Assembly: GCF_027887165.1 (NCBI RefSeq)
Contig: NC_077232.1
Span: forward strand, 10,540,257-10,604,256
DNA from: Monodelphis domestica
Lineage: Eukaryota > Chordata > Mammalia > Didelphimorphia > Didelphidae
Length of the DNA stretch: 64,000 nucleotides
Reading direction: 5' to 3'
Shown: piece after piece, positions 36,645 to 49,567 of the stretch
How the letters are laid out: every line of letters starts with the position of its first letter
How positions within the stretch are numbered: position 1 is the first letter of the stretch
Made by a program: the position numbers and the translations under genes
Notes under the pieces: generated by a model
Seen by the model: the letters and a program-made list of their open reading frames with translations, nothing else
The model's database searches: none
What the model was told of the DNA's origin: nothing

Positions 36645-39600
36645 CTTTTTTGAAAATTTTATTTAGTCAATTTAGAACATTATTCTTTAGTTACAAGAAT
36701 CATATTCTTTCCCTCCCTTCCCTCCACCCACCCCTTCTGGTAGCTGATACCCAATTCCACTGGGTTTTATATGTGTCCTTGATCAGAACCTATTTCCATG
36801 TTTTTGATGTTTGCACTAGGATGATCATTTAGAGTCTATATCCCCAATCATATCTCCCTCAACCCATGTAATCAAGCAGTTGTTTTCTTTGGTGTTTCTA
36901 CTCCCACAGTTTTCCCTCTGAATGTGTATAGTATTCTTTCTCATAGATCCTGCAGATTGTTCAGGATCCCTGCATTGCCACTAATGGAGAAGTTCATTAC
37001 ATTTGATTGTACCACAGTGTATCAGACTCTGTGTACAATGTTCTCTTGTTTCTGCTCCTTTCACTCTGCATCACTTCCTGGAGGTTGTTTCAGTTCACAT
37101 GGAATTCCTCCAGTTTATTATTCCTTTGAGCACAATAGTATTCCTTCACCAACATTTACCACAATTTGCTCAGCCATTCCCCAATTGAAGGGAATACCCC
37201 CATTTTTCAATATTTTTGCTACCACAAAGAGGGCCCCTAAGAATATTCTTGTACAGGTCTTTTTCCTTATTATCTCTTTGGGGTACAATCCCAGCAGTGC
37301 TATGGCTGGATGAAAGGGCAGACAGTCTTTTAGTGCCCTTTGGGCACAGTTCCAAATTGCCCTACAGAATGGTTGGATCAATTCACAACTCCACCAGCAG
37401 TACATTAATGTCCCAACTTTGACACATCCCCTCCAGCATTCATTACTTTCCTTTGCTGTCATGTTAGACAATCTGCTAGGTGTGAGGGGATATCTCAGAG
37501 TTGTTTTGATGTGCATCTCTCTGATTATAAGAGATTTACAACACTTTTTAATGTGCTTATTAATACTTTTTATTTCTTTATCTGAAAATTGCCTATTCGT
37601 GTCCCTTGCCCATTTATCAATTGGAGAATGGCTTGATTTTTTGTAAAATTGATTTAGTTCTTTGTAAATTTGAGTAATTAAACCTTTGTCAGAGGTTTTT
37701 GTAATGAAGATAGTTTCCCAATTTGTTACTTCCCTTCTAATTTTGGTTGCATTGGTTTTGTTTGTACAAAACCTTTTTATTTTCGTTTAATCAAAATTAT
37801 TTATTTTACATTTTGTGATTTTTCCCCTAACTCTTGCTTGGTCTTAAAATCTTTCCTTTCCCAAAGATCTGACATGTATACTATTCTGTGTTCACTTAAT
37901 TTACTTATAATTGCCTTCTTTATATTCAAGTCATTCACCCATTCTGAGTTTATCTTGGTGTAGGATATGAGATGTTGATCCAAACCTAATCTCTCCCATA
38001 CTGTCTTCCAATTTTCCCAGTAGTTTTTTTTTATCAAATAGTGAATTTTTGTCCCCAAAGCTGGGATCTTTGGGTTTATCATAGACTGTCTTTCTGAGGT
38101 CACTTACCCCAAGTCTCCTTTCTGTCTCTTAATCAGTACCATATTGTTTTGATGACCACTGCTTTATAGTATAGTTTGAGATCTGGGACTGCAGGGCCAC
38201 CTTCCTTTGTATTTTTTTTTTCATGATTTCCCTGGATATCCTCGACCTTTTGTTCTTCCAAATGAACTTTGTTATTTTTTTTTCTAATTCAGTAAAAAAT
38301 GTTTTTTGGTAGTTCAATGGGTATGGCACTAAATAAATTAATTTGGGTAGGATTGTCATTTTTATTACATTAGCTCATCCTACCAACGAGCAATGAATGT
38401 TTTTCCAATTGTTTAGATGTAGTTTTAATTGTGTGGAGAGTGTTTTGTAGTTGTGTTCATATAAGTTCCTATGTTTATCTTGGCAGATAGAATCCTAAGT
38501 ATTTTATATTGTCTAGGGTGATTTTAAATGGAATTTTTTGCTGTTGAGATGTGTTGGAAATATATAGGAAGGCTGATGACTTCTGTGGGTTTATTTTGTA
38601 TCCTGCAACTTTCCTAAAGTTGTTGATCATTTTGACTAGCTTTTTAGTTGATTCTCTAGTATTCTTTCAGTAGATCATCATATCATCTGCAAAGAGTGAT
38701 AGCTTGGTCTCCTTATTGTCTATTTTAATACCTTCAATTTCTTTTTCTTCTCTAATTGTTACTTCTAGTGTTTCTAGTACAATGTTAAATAATAAAGGGG
38801 ATAATGGGCATCCTTGTTTCACTCCTGATCTTATTGGAAAGGCTTTGAGTTTTTCCCCATTGCAGATGATGTTTGCTGATGGCTTTAGATAGATACTCAA
38901 TTATTTTTAGGAAAGGCCCTTCTATTCCTGTCCTTTCTAGTGTTTTCAATAGGAATGGGTGCTGTATTTTGTAAAAGGATTGTTCTGCATCTATTGAGAT
39001 AATCATGTGATTTTTGTCTGTTTGCTTGTTGATATGGTCAATTATGTGGAAGGTTTTCCTAATATTGAACCATCCTTGCATTCCTGGTATAAATCCCACA
39101 TGATCATAATGAATAACCCTCGTGATCACTTGCTGGAGCCTTTTTGCTCATATTCTATTTAAGATTTTTTTTATCTATGTTCATTAGGGAGATTGGTCTA
39201 TAGTTTTCTTTCTCTGTTTTTGACCTGCCTGGCTTTGGAATCAGTTCCATATTTGTGTCATAAAAGGAATTTGATAGAACTCCTTCTTTGCTTATTATGT
39301 CAAATAGTTTGCATAATATTGGGATTAGTTGTTCTCTTAATGTTTGATAGAATTCACTTGTGAATCCATCAGGCCCTGGGGATTTTTTCTTAAGGAGTTC
39401 TTTGATGGTTTGTTCAATTTCTTTTTCTGATATGGGATTATTTAAGAATTCTATTTCTTCTTCTGCTAATCTAGGCAATTAATATTTTTGTACATATTCA
39501 TCCATACCACCTAGATTGCCATATTTGTTGCCATATAATTGGACAAAATCGTTTTTCATGGTTGCCTTCATTTCCTCTTCATTAGAGGTGAGGTCTCTCC

Positions 39601-42238
39601 TTTCATCTATGATACTGTTAATTTGGTTTTATTCCTTCCTTTTTTATATTAGATTGACCAGTATTTTGTCTATTTTGTTTGTTTTTTCAAAATACCAGCT
39701 TCTAGTCTTATTTATTAATGCAATAGTTCTTTCATTTTTTATTTTATTAATTTCTTCCTTAATTTTTAGGATCTCTAATTTAGTTTTCATCTGGGGGGTT
39801 AATTTGTTGGCTTTTCAAGTTTTTTGATTTGCATGTCCAATTCATTGACCTCTGTCCTCACTAATTTGTTAATATATGAACTCAAGGATATAAATTTCCG
39901 AGTACTGCTTTATCTGCTTCCCATAGATTTTGAAAGAATGTGTCATCATTGTCATTTTCTTCAATGAAATTATTGTTTCTATGATTTGCTATTTAACTGA
40001 TTTCGTAGAATCATATTATTTAATTTCCAATTAGTTTTTGAATTGGCTTTCCATGTACCCTTACTGATTATTATTTTTATTGCATTATGATCTGAAAAGG
40101 TTGCATTTATTATTTCTCCTTTTCTGAATTTGTTTGCCATGTTTTTATACCCTGGTACATGGTCAATCTTTGTGAATGTATGATGTGCTGCTGAAAAGGT
40201 GTATTCTTTTTTGTCCCTATTTATTTTTCTCCATATATCCACTAATTCTAATTTTTCTAAGATTTCATTCACATCTCTTACCTCTTTCTTATTTGTTTTT
40301 TTATTTGATTTATCTAGATTTGATAGTGGTAGGTTCAGGTCTCCCACTAGTAGAGTTTTGCTATCTATTTCCTCCTTCAACTCTACTAGTTTCTCCTTTA
40401 GAAATTTGGATGCTATAACATTTGTTGCATCCATGTTGATTACTCATATTTCCTCATTGTCTATACTGTCTTTTATTAGGATGTAGTTGCCTTCCCTATT
40501 CCTTTTAATCAGATCTATTTTTCCTTTCGCTTTGTCAGATATCATGAATGTAACTCCTGCCTTTTTTCTCTCAGTTGAGGCCCAATAGATATTGCTCCAA
40601 CCTTTCATTCTAACCTTGTGAGTGTCTACCCACCTCATGGGTGTTTCTTGTAGACAACATATGGTAGGATTTTGGTTTCTAATTCACTCTGCTATTTGTT
40701 TTAGTTTTATGGGTGAGTTCATCCCATTCACATACAAAGTTATTAATGCCACTTCTGTATTCCCCAGCATTTTGATATCCTCTCCTAGTTCTGTCCTTTC
40801 TTCTTTTGCTATATCCTTTTAAACCAGTGGTTTGCTTTTAATCAGTCCCTCTAATCCCCACTCTTACTATGCTTCCCTTTCTTCCCCCTCCCTTTTTGTA
40901 CTCCCTGGACCTCTCCCTCCCTTAGTTTTCTCTTCTCACTTTCCCTGTAGGGTAAGATCAAATTTGATACCCCAATGGGTCTAGATGCTCTTCCCTCTCA
41001 GAATTGATTTCACTGAGAGTAAGAAACCTATTAGCAATTACCTACTAGCACTCTCTTACTCTCCTTCTTATAATAGTATTCTTCCCCTCCCCATTCCCAT
41101 GTGCCTCTTTGTGTGATATAGATTATCCTATTTATCTTATTTCTTCAAGTTTCTCTTGGTGCCATCTTTGATTCCCCCCATCCTTTTTCCTTTTTTGCAT
41201 TTCATCTTATACCACTTATCCCAATCTCTTCCTGTGAATTATTCTTCGAATTACTATAATAGTGAATATAATTTTTGATAGTTACAAATAACATTTCCCC
41301 ATATATTAATGTAAACAATTTGATCTTATTGAAGCCCTTAAAGAAGGTTTGAATAAAAAAAGTATTTTCCCCCTTTCCCCCTCTCTTTCTTATTTACCTC
41401 TTTATGTTTTTCTTGATATTTGTGTTTGGATATCAAAGTTTCCACTTAGTTCTGGCCTTTTCTTTACAAATACTTGGAAATCTTCTATTTTGTTGAATGC
41501 CCATACTTTCCCGTGGAAGTATATAGTAAGTTCTGATAGATAGGTGATCCTTGGTTGAAGATCCAATTCTCTTTCCTTTCTGAATATCATATTCCAAGCC
41601 TTGGGGTCCCTAGTGTGGAAGCTGCCAGATCTTGTGTAATCCTGATTGATGCTCCTTGATATCTGAATTATCTCTATTTGGCTTCTTGTTAAATTTTCTC
41701 TTTAGCTTGGAAGCTAAAGAGTTGTCTTTTGGGAGTTGTCTTTTGAGGACTGAGTGTAGAGTGTAGAGGGCCTGAGACCACCTCTCATGTATCTGCAGCT
41801 TCTACTCTTTGTTGCCCTTCTCTGTGCTATCTCCACATGGGCACTCACAGTCTGCACTCTTCAGCCTGTTTGGGTTTCAGGTTTAGCTGTTCTCAGGGGT
41901 AGGTCTTTGGTAGTCTAAGTCAGCTGCCGAGGATCTAGAGGTGCCCCTCACTCACTCACTCACTCACTCACTGATTCTAGCGTGAGCTGGCTCTGATTCT
42001 GGCTCTGTAGGTGGGGTGGGGGAGGGTACATCAGCTCACATTTTGGTGGAAGATTTTTCACCCCCTTATAGTGTGGAAATGCCCAAATCCCATGTACATT
42101 CAATGCTTCGCCCTACTGTCGAGTCCCTTCATTCATATGAATTTGGTTTTTTTGGCCTTTTGAGGTAGTCTATATTATAGGTGCTGAGGAAAGGAAGAGT
42201 CCTCCGTCTAGACTGCTGCCATGTTTACCCGGAAGTAA
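36645..42238 (-). mobile_element. Decayed full-length L1
   Basis: This L1 of about 5.6 kb keeps the same order as the intact copy but is riddled with stops and frameshifts. ORF2 pieces are recognisable from 40820 down to 37118: SDH-region text near 40090, SIDAEQ near 39000, FADDMM near 38670 and CWRGC near 37440. ORF1 pieces lie at about 41400-41600. Diverged flanks, tggacacatcgagttt (36629-36644) and tggatacattgaattt (42239-42254), look like its aged target duplication. Its 5' end still reads acttccgggtaaacatggca on the minus strand. Confidence 0.93.
41940..41971. repeat. (ACTC)n microsatellite
   Basis: Seven or so actc units occur within the 5' UTR region of the decayed L1. Confidence 0.85.
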
Positions 42239-42254
42239 TGGATACATTGAATTT

Positions 42255-42780
42255 AAGATGTCCACAGGTCATCTAGTTTGAAATAACTGTATGCAAATTA
42301 GAGATGCAAGCCTGGAGTTCAGCACAGAAATTGGGACAGAAAATGTAGATTTAAAGAGTCATCAGCAGGGATGGTGATTACGTCCCTGGCAGATGATGAG
42401 ATTACCAAGAAAAGAAATGTAGAGGGAGAAGAGAAGAGAACCAAAGTTAGGTCCCTGAGGGTCCCCTCAGCCTCACCCTGCTGTTACAAGGTGTGATCTG
42501 GAGGAGGATCCAGCAAAGACAGAAAAGCAGAGATCAGAGATGAAGGAGGTAAACCAAGAGAGACTGATGTCCTAACAACCCAAAGAGAAGAGAGTATCAA
42601 GGAAGGGAGATTGGCCAAAAGCATCAAAGGTTGCAGTGAGGATTGAGAGAATGAGGACTGAGAAGGTGGTCTCTTTCATCTCAGGAAGAAAAGCACATTC
42701 AGGGGAGGAGGGGAGGAGGAAGAGGCAAAGCCTGAAAAGATAGCGAAAAGAAGGAAGCATTACCTTGAAGTGGAAGGGGT
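42255..42780 (+). repeat. Ancient interspersed repeat, right part
   Basis: It continues the element left at 36644 (aagatgtccacaggtcatct, gagtcatcagcagggatggt, tgatctggaggaggatccag, aagagagtatcaaggaaggg). The L1 inserted into it. Confidence 0.55.
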
Positions 42781-44599
42781 TCCACTGATGAATGTTCTTA
42801 TGGGTGAAGCGAGATGAGGACCTCACACTGAGGCCAGAGAGAGTTAGTGTCTGGTCTCGATTTGGGGGAGATTGCAAACTTTCTGTATGTGTGGGGAAAG
42901 GTGGGGGGGAGAAAACAGGAACTTGGAAGAATAGGATAGCTTTGGCTTGGAGTCCAGATGTTTAGGCAAATGCAGAAGAAAAAGAGGTCAAGTGTAAAAA
43001 GCAAAAGATGAAATTTCTGAGGAATCAAAGGTTTGATTTTCTGAGAATATCCATTGATTAAAGCAATGCATTGCTCTGGTTTAGGACTGGACCTCAAATA
43101 CAGGGGGGAAAGAGACTTCTATTCCTTAAAATGAAGTAATTTTAAGAAGACCAAGTTATTAAAAGGAAACAATTCAATATTAGGCCTTCTGACTTCTAAT
43201 TGGAGACAAGAGTAGGATGTGCCAATGTGTGGATAGAATTTGCTCCCCAGGACTCTCTTACCCAGCATTCCATTTGTGAGTTCGTGCTCAGTGCCAGCAC
43301 TGTGTGCTTACATAGGTAGGATATAATTTTCTTGTGACCTGCCTCTCTCTTCCCTTCCCTGTGACTGCTGAAGCTGGCTTTGAGCCAGGCAGGAGAATTT
43401 ACACACATGGTCTTATGTTAGTTAGATAATTAGGTTTTATACTTCTATTTCTTTTTTTTATTTATTCTAGTTCAAGTCACTATTAATAAACTTTATAAAA
43501 TAAATACTTGGAGTTATTGACATTAATTTAAATCTTACATCAACTTGGGAGGGGGAAGAGTGTACAGATGCAGTTCCCTGGAAATAGGTGTCCCACTCCT
43601 TCCCAAACATCTGAAAACAATCAAAGGAACAGGAAAACAATAAATGATTGATGGACATGGATCACATGTTTAGATGACTCATGGATTCGCTATGCAGGAC
43701 TAGGTTCAAGTAATGTCATTAGGCTTCATCCCAATGCTCATAGCTGAATAAACTTTTGTCAAGAGACAGAATTTGGACTAGGCATGCCAATGAATAGAAA
43801 GGGAATGGAGTCACCTTCAGAAGTGAGTCTCAGGATGGAGAGTGTGGTTCAATCAGTTCCCACCACTAACCCTTTGCTCTTGTCATTCCCTAAGAGGGTA
43901 TCGATTCAGTAAGAAGGGATGCTCTCCTCTGTGGAAAAGTGTTCTCTGTGACACCTACAATGATCTACATTACTGTGAAAGTATTGTAGGATGGAAAGGG
44001 GGAATCCACTGGATATCCCCTACAAGGCAGGGGCAGAAAGCATCGGGAGGGCAGAACATACAACACCTATAGAGGATGCTTTGAGTGTATCAAGGATACG
44101 GAGAAAAGAAAGAAAAGATGATTTCTGTGACTATGAATCAGAGCATGAGAATCTAGATAACAGAGAAAGAGAAACAGAACAACAGAGTAGGAGCTCTTTG
44201 CTGGAAAGGGGCACAAAAAAGGAAGGGGAAAAAACACCATACAATGGACCAGTTGAAATGAAAGAGAAAAGGGGGATAAATTTGACTAACTGAGAGGAAA
44301 AGGGAAGGAGAAGAAATATATAACATATGGAAAGCAGGAGAGATGAGCAGATTTCTGAAGAAACACCTTAAAAGATTTATGGCAACTTATAAGTGGAACC
44401 TGCATATTTCTTTGTATCACATGGAACTTTCTCAAAATTAGCCACATAATAAAGCACTGAGAAAGTGCAAACAAATGTCAAAGACAAAATCCCAGCAAAC
44501 ATGAATAACTTTGTAAAAGAAAATGATCATGACAAAATAATGTGATACAATGTGTGGGATTCAGCTCAGTCCTAAGAGGGGAAAAACATCTCCTTGCAA
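42781..44599. other. Intron, nothing recognised
   Basis: Short open frames on both strands have no recognisable domain. Confidence 0.5.
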
Positions 44600-45065
44600 T
44601 CACACATTAAGAAACTAGAAAGATAAAATGAATAAACTCAATATACACTTTAAAAATTAGGGAAAACACATTGAACAACCTAAAATGAGAACAAAAAAGG
44701 AGAAAATATTAAAAGATAGACGGGAATTAGATCAACTGGAAACCAAAAATCATAGAAATGATAAATAAAACTAAAATCTGACTCTTTAAGAAATCAATAA
44801 ACTTGTAGGTAATGTAATAAAATTGAGCAGAAAATCAAAGCATTAAATAGCAAATGAGAAAGGTAAAACCACACAGAAACCATGAGAAATATAAGAGAGA
44901 ATCAGAACATGTGCACAGAAAGCCAACTACGAGTCAATGTCGCTCGTGATCATTGTCTCAGGAATTTCAAACAAAATATTATCCCCCCAAATCACAGCAA
45001 ATTGTCCAAGAAATCATCCATCACGATCCCGAGGGATTCATGCCAACCAGAAAAAGGATTAGGAA
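44600..45065 (+). mobile_element. Possible ancient L1 ORF2 relic
   Basis: A-rich sequence has the flavour of L1 ORF2 between endonuclease and RT (tctttaagaaatcaataaac, ttcaaacaaaatattatccc, atccatcacgatcccgaggg). It is heavily diverged, and the call rests on wording alone. Confidence 0.4.
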
Positions 45066-45274
45066 AATGACATCATAATCAAAATCAAAACCGAAATATT
45101 CCAAACCACAGGATCACCTCCAGGGATACAGAAGCTACAAAGGTGTATACACAGTGGTGTGTATCTATTTCCCAGCAGGAAGGAGGGTGCAGCTTCCCAG
45201 CCCCACTTGTGTCAGACCCATGGAAGAGCCTCACTGGCTGATGGGGCTCAGAGGTGGGGCTGGAATGCACTTAC

Positions 45275-45430
45275 CTGGGCTGGGAGTCTGTCCCTCTCAA
45301 AGGCCATTCCCTCTGCCTCCAGGCTCCCTGTAGAGGCAGCAAAGTAGCCCCCATGAGTCCCTTTGGTGAAGTTCCTCCATCTTTCCTGGGCCTTCTCCCC
45401 CTCGGGGTCCTGCTCCCCTTCCCCTGACAT
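45275..45430 (-). CDS. First coding exon of KRAB-ZNF gene
   Basis: The minus strand is open from ATG at 45430 (A at -3) for 52 codons to a consensus donor, cag/gtaagt, at 45274. The exon ends in phase 0 after MAFERDRLPAQ, so splicing to the KRAB-A exon gives [14 protein letters not shown], the usual junction of marsupial KRAB-ZNF proteins. A second in-frame ATG at 45307 (Met-Ala-Phe-Glu) has a stronger context (G at -3 and +4) and may be the true start. With the first ATG the four exons sum to 1257 bases, exactly 419 codons with stop. With the second they give 377 residues. No transcript evidence is available here. Confidence 0.72.
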
Positions 45431-46189
45431 TCTGACCCCCTGAATGAAGCTCCAGTCAAAGCTCTTCCTAACTAAGGCGTCCCTTTCCCAGGGAACGTTT
45501 GACTTCTCTGCCCTTCTGAGAAACAGGAGATGGCCTGGAGCCCCCTCACTGCCTTTGGGCTCACTCTCTGGGCCAATTGCTCTTGGTTGATCCTGAGAAG
45601 AAAGCTGTCCTCATCTCCCTCCCAGCTTGGCCTCTGGCTCAGCCCCATCCCTCCTGGGGCCAGGCCCTGGGCCTCTGCACCCGGAGCTGGGGAGGGAGAA
45701 GGGACCCAGAGGGGCAGAGGTTTCTCCTTCTCTACTTAGGCTGGGGGCTGCCCCACAGGGATCTCCACAGGTGGAGGGACCACAGGAGTCACCCAGGGCC
45801 AGGCCTGCCCTCAGGGGAGAGCCTGCCACCAACAGAGGGAGGGAGGGAGGCAGCCTGAGTGAGGGGCAGCTTGGGAAAAGAAGAGGGCCTGAGGGGGCAG
45901 ATGAGTCCCCTCCCTGTCTCCTTCTGCATCCTCCCAGACCCCCAAGAGGCAGCAGGGCCTTGGGATGTATAAGGGTTAAATTAGGACTTGGACAAAAGGA
46001 GGGAGCAGCTTCGAGCAATCTTAGTTTGAATGAGGATAGAGGAAAAGGAGGGAAACATGGGAAAGAGATAGAGAGAAATTGCCCAAGGAGCTCCCCAAAA
46101 CTGCCTATAACTGCCACTAGAGAAAGTCCAGCTCAGCTCACCAGGCAGAATCTCTCTCTATAATCTATGTGCCAACCAGCAACTAATCA
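45431..46189. other. Upstream region, unassigned
   Basis: GC-rich sequence just 5' of the first coding exon may hold 5' UTR. Overlapping open frames on both strands carry no recognised domain. Confidence 0.4.
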
Positions 46190-46320
46190 CCAGCCCAGCC
46201 ACCAGCACCAACCCCATGGACTAATGACCAATGACCAGTGACCAACCCCCTCTCAAGGACCAAAGACCAGTGGCCAACCCCCAAGGACCAAGGACCTCCC
46301 AAGGACCAACTTTCAGTTAA
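46190..46320 (+). repeat. Degenerate accaa-rich tandem repeat
   Basis: Short irregular units such as gaccaa, gaccagtggccaac and caaggaccaa recur through the segment. Confidence 0.7.
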
Positions 46321-46539
46321 TAAAGGTCAGAAAGCCCCTCTCAGGTCTCCCTCTGGCCTCATTTGTCCCTTCTTATGTCACTTCCTGTCTCCCTGGTTTC
46401 TACTTCCTTGCACAGTGGGCCGGTCTGTCTTTTTGCATCTCTATGGTAACAGGACCTCCAGGTCCCCAGTTCAATTCGAGAAAGGGATTCAGAGTTTCCT
46501 GGAGGTAAGAGGCCAGTCAGAGCCTGCGGGGCTCCCGAG

Positions 46540-47060
46540 GCCCAGCTCTGGCCTCCTGGAAGCCCCCCACAATGCACCCCTCTGTGCTCCCCTTGGTCCC
46601 GCTTCTTTCCCTCCTTGGAGGTTTTCTGGGCAGCGACAGGAGTTCTTTGCCATTTCCTTGGGCCATCTGAGCCAGTGGTCGGCCTGCATCTCCCGGCGGG
46701 CAGACTTCCAGGCCGGAGCTGGAAGGAGGCCGGTCCAGGCTGAAGCAGCAGAGATCTCCTCCCAGCCAGTCCAGCTCCTCCTAGGCAGAGACTGCAGGAA
46801 CTCTGGCCTGCCTCTGCCTTCTTGCCCAGGGTGGAGCCCAGGAAGACTCTTAACCCAGAAGCACCTCTTTGGCCGCTGGAGCTCCTGCGGGTGCCTCGGC
46901 CGCTGTCCCCAGCCTGGCCCGAGCGTCAGGGAGTCACTCACGTGTTGGCCCCCCTGCTAAAGCTCTGCAGCCCCCACTGTCTGGAGGTCAGTGCAACGTC
47001 CCAGGAAGTCTCTCCCAGGGCTGGGGCTTCGCTGAGGCCGTCGTGGCCCCCAGGGGGCTC
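46540..47060 (-). promoter_or_regulatory. CpG-rich stretch, candidate promoter
   Basis: CpG dinucleotides are noticeably denser here than in flanking sequence (for example tcccggcggg, ctcggccgctg, gcccgagcgtc, gaggccgtcgtgg). It lies 1.1-1.6 kb upstream of the first coding exon of the KRAB-ZNF gene, a normal place for a CpG-island promoter with a non-coding first exon. Function is inferred. Confidence 0.35.
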
Positions 47061-47139
47061 ACTGCAGAGTTCTCGGTCACCCCTCACTGGCCCTGAGCAA
47101 TAGAACTCCCGCAGTCTTGTCTGACTTTGTAGGGTCACG

Positions 47140-47235
47140 CCTTCTCCAGCCCATTTTACACAGGAGGACCTGAGGCAGGAAAGGTGAAATGACTTGCCCA
47201 GGGTCACACAGCTAGGAAGTGCCTGAGGCTGATAT
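47140..47235 (+). repeat. MIR element
   Basis: It contains ccattttacacaggaggacc, aatgacttgcccagggtcac and acagctaggaagtg. Confidence 0.8.
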
Positions 47236-47907
47236 GGGGGGGGGGCAGTGAGATTTGGGTCTTGTCCAAAGAATTCATGACTTGGGCAATGTTGATGGAG
47301 AGGGAGGAGGGGGGTAGGTTGGCCCTGGAGAGGGCCAGGCCTGGCCACAGAATGTTCCCCTCCCATCCCCCATCCCCCCCCCCCGGGGTTTTCAGGGAAT
47401 TTTTCCATCCTGATCAGTGACTAAGGAAGGGGTCACTTGTTGGCTGGATGTTGCCCTGTCATTGCCAAGGCACTGAGGCCGCTTTACCCATGATGCTCTC
47501 TGTTGGCCCAGGGGTGGGGGACAAGCCCAGCTTTATGTCAGTGGGTGCCAATGATAGGTTAAACCCTCCAGGGCCACTTTGGGGCCTTTCTGTGTGGACA
47601 CGAGGGAAGGCAGCAATGGGGGAAGGGGAGCAGGCTTGGACCTGGGTGCCTGGAGACCTCACTGGCCGTCCAGGGAGTCCAAGCACGGCCCTGGGTTCTG
47701 TCTCCTGAGTCAGGCCCCTGCCTGGGGCCCCACCCTCAGAGCTCCCTCATGGAGCCAAGGCCCCTGGCACAGGCATCCACCCTGGACCTCCCAACATCAC
47801 CAGAGCCTAGTGCTGGGCGCCTGGATCTTGGCTTCATCTGTACAGAGAGTATAATTGAACCTGGGAAAGTCAGTGAGACAGAAGGGAGAGAAAAAAGAGA
47901 ATGTCAT
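47236..47907. other. No recognised feature
   Basis: GC-rich unassigned sequence with a poly-C run near 47370-47385. Confidence 0.5.
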
Positions 47908-48065
47908 GGGGGCAGCTGATTGAGAGCCAGACCCAGAGATGGAGGTCCTGGGTTCAAATCTGGCCTCAGACACTTAGCTGAGTGACCCTGGACAAGTCAC
48001 TTAACCCCATTGCCTAGCCCTTATCACTCTTCTGCCTTAGAATCAAGGTGGAAGGTAAGGGCTTA
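47908..48065 (+). repeat. Marsupial SINE
   Basis: A nearly complete body is present: gggggcagctgattgagagc, ggaggtcctgggttcaaatc, tggcctcagacacttagctg, accctggacaagtcacttaa, and the tail aaggtggaaggtaagggctt. Its tail leads directly into the GA tract. Confidence 0.92.
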
Positions 48066-48279
48066 TTAGAGAGAAAGAAAGAGTGAGAGGGAGGGAGAGG
48101 GAGAGGGAGAGAGACAGAGAGAGCAAGAGGGAGGGAGAGAGAGAGAGAGGAAGGGAGAGAGAGAGAAGGAGGGAGAGAGAGGGAGAGAGCGAAAGAGAGA
48201 CAGAGAGAGAGACAGAGAAAGTGAGAGGGAGGGAGAGAGAGAGAGAGGGAGGGAGAGAGAGAGAGAGGGAGAGAGTGAA

Positions 48280-48310
<31 letters not shown>

Positions 48311-48770
48311 GGGGAAGGGAGAGAGAGAGAGAAGGAGAGAGAGAGAGAGAGGGAGAGAGAAAGAGAGAGAGGGAAAGAGAGAGAGGGAGAGAGAGAGAGG
48401 AAGGGAGAGAGAGAGAAGGAGGGAGAGAGAGAGAGGGAGAGAGAAAGAGAGAGAGGGAAAGAGAGAGAGGGAGAGAGCAAGAGACAGAAAGACAGACAGA
48501 GAGAGAGAAACAGAGACAGACAGAGAGACAGAGACACAGAGAGACACAGAGAGACAGAGACAGAGATGGAGAGAGACAGAGGGGGGGAGAAGGGAGGGAG
48601 GGAGAGACAGAGAGGAGAGAGAGGAAAAGGGACAGGGAGAGAGAAAGGGAGGGCGGGAGGGAAGGAGAGAGAGAAAGACAGAGAGATAGAGACAGAGACA
48701 GGGACAGAGACAGAGACAGAGACAGAGACAGAGACAGACAGAGACAGAGACAGAGAGTCAGGGCAAATGG
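48066..48770. repeat. 700-bp purine (GA)n/(GGGA)n tract
   Basis: The plus strand is almost pure purine, with variant units gggagg, gaaaga and, toward the right end, gacaga. Blocks such as gaggaagggagagagagaga recur near 48145 and 48400, so there is higher-order repetition. Open frames on both strands are composition artefacts. Confidence 0.95.
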
Positions 48771-48859
48771 ATCCATGCTGAATGGGTGCCCCACAGATGA
48801 AGAGGAAGTGGGTGAGGCAGAGAAGGAGCAGTAGGGCCCCTTGGAGGAGCCCAGGAGAC

Positions 48860-48990
48860 AGCAGGGTCCTGGAAACCCAGAGAGGAGAGAAGATCTAAAG
48901 AAGGTGCTCGGCGATCTCAGAGGAGGCCAGGAAGGCTGAGGAAGAAGAAGAGGCCAGCGGACTTGGCAATGACGGTCACTGACACCTGCC
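48860..48990 (+). repeat. Ancient interspersed repeat fragment
   Basis: The stretch with cctggaaacccagagaggag and cggacttggcaatgacggtc resembles the same unnamed ancient repeat seen at 42600-42660. Confidence 0.45.
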
Positions 48991-49567
48991 ATTTTCTGGC
49001 TGCCAAGTGCTGAGGACGATGTCGTTCAGAGCCACAGACAGAATCCACAGGACAGGCTCATGGATGGCCTGTGTGGGGCTGAGGGACAATGAGGAGCCCG
49101 AGAGGACCGGCAGGGGGTGATCCAAGGAACCTGAAGGCACCTCCACAGTCACAGGACAGCTGGCAGAAAAGGTGTTTAAGGGGCCGTCGGGGGCATCACT
49201 GGGTTCAGCTTCCAACAGGACGTAGTTCAGTTGGAGCCCAACAAAAGGGTGGTTGGGAGTCCAGGCTGGTAGCTCAGGAGAGAGCCTGGGTAGAAATCGG
49301 GGGGAATTTGGCTGCAGCCACCCTGATCCCACTGTCTGACTTTTTGAGGGGGTGGCAACAGGCTTGTTAAAGGGGGAGGAGGTGTGCTGAGGGCCCTCCC
49401 CACTGGAGCTGGGCCTGGATCTCAGCTTGTCCTGGTCCAAGCGGTTAGCTGGGAAGCCTGGCAAAGCGGATCACATACTGCTGGTGGAATCAGGCAGATG
49501 GGAGTTCTCCTTCCCTCTGGGACCCTTAGCCAGTGACTGGCCCGTCTGATCACCAGTTACCTCCTCC
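48991..49567. other. Unassigned; 162-codon minus-strand frame
   Basis: A frame at 48976-49464 (minus) is open, but its product has no domain I recognise and its 3' end runs into the ancient repeat. I do not call it a gene. Confidence 0.4.

Noticed and set aside
45611..46163. 168- and 178-codon frames on opposite strands
   Set aside because: GC-rich region near a possible promoter; both strands are open at once with no domain.
48014..48992. Long frames of Ser/Leu or Arg/Glu residues
   Set aside because: Pure composition effect of the GA tract.
48976..49464. 162-codon minus-strand frame
   Set aside because: No recognised domain, no splice or promoter context, and overlap with an old repeat fragment.
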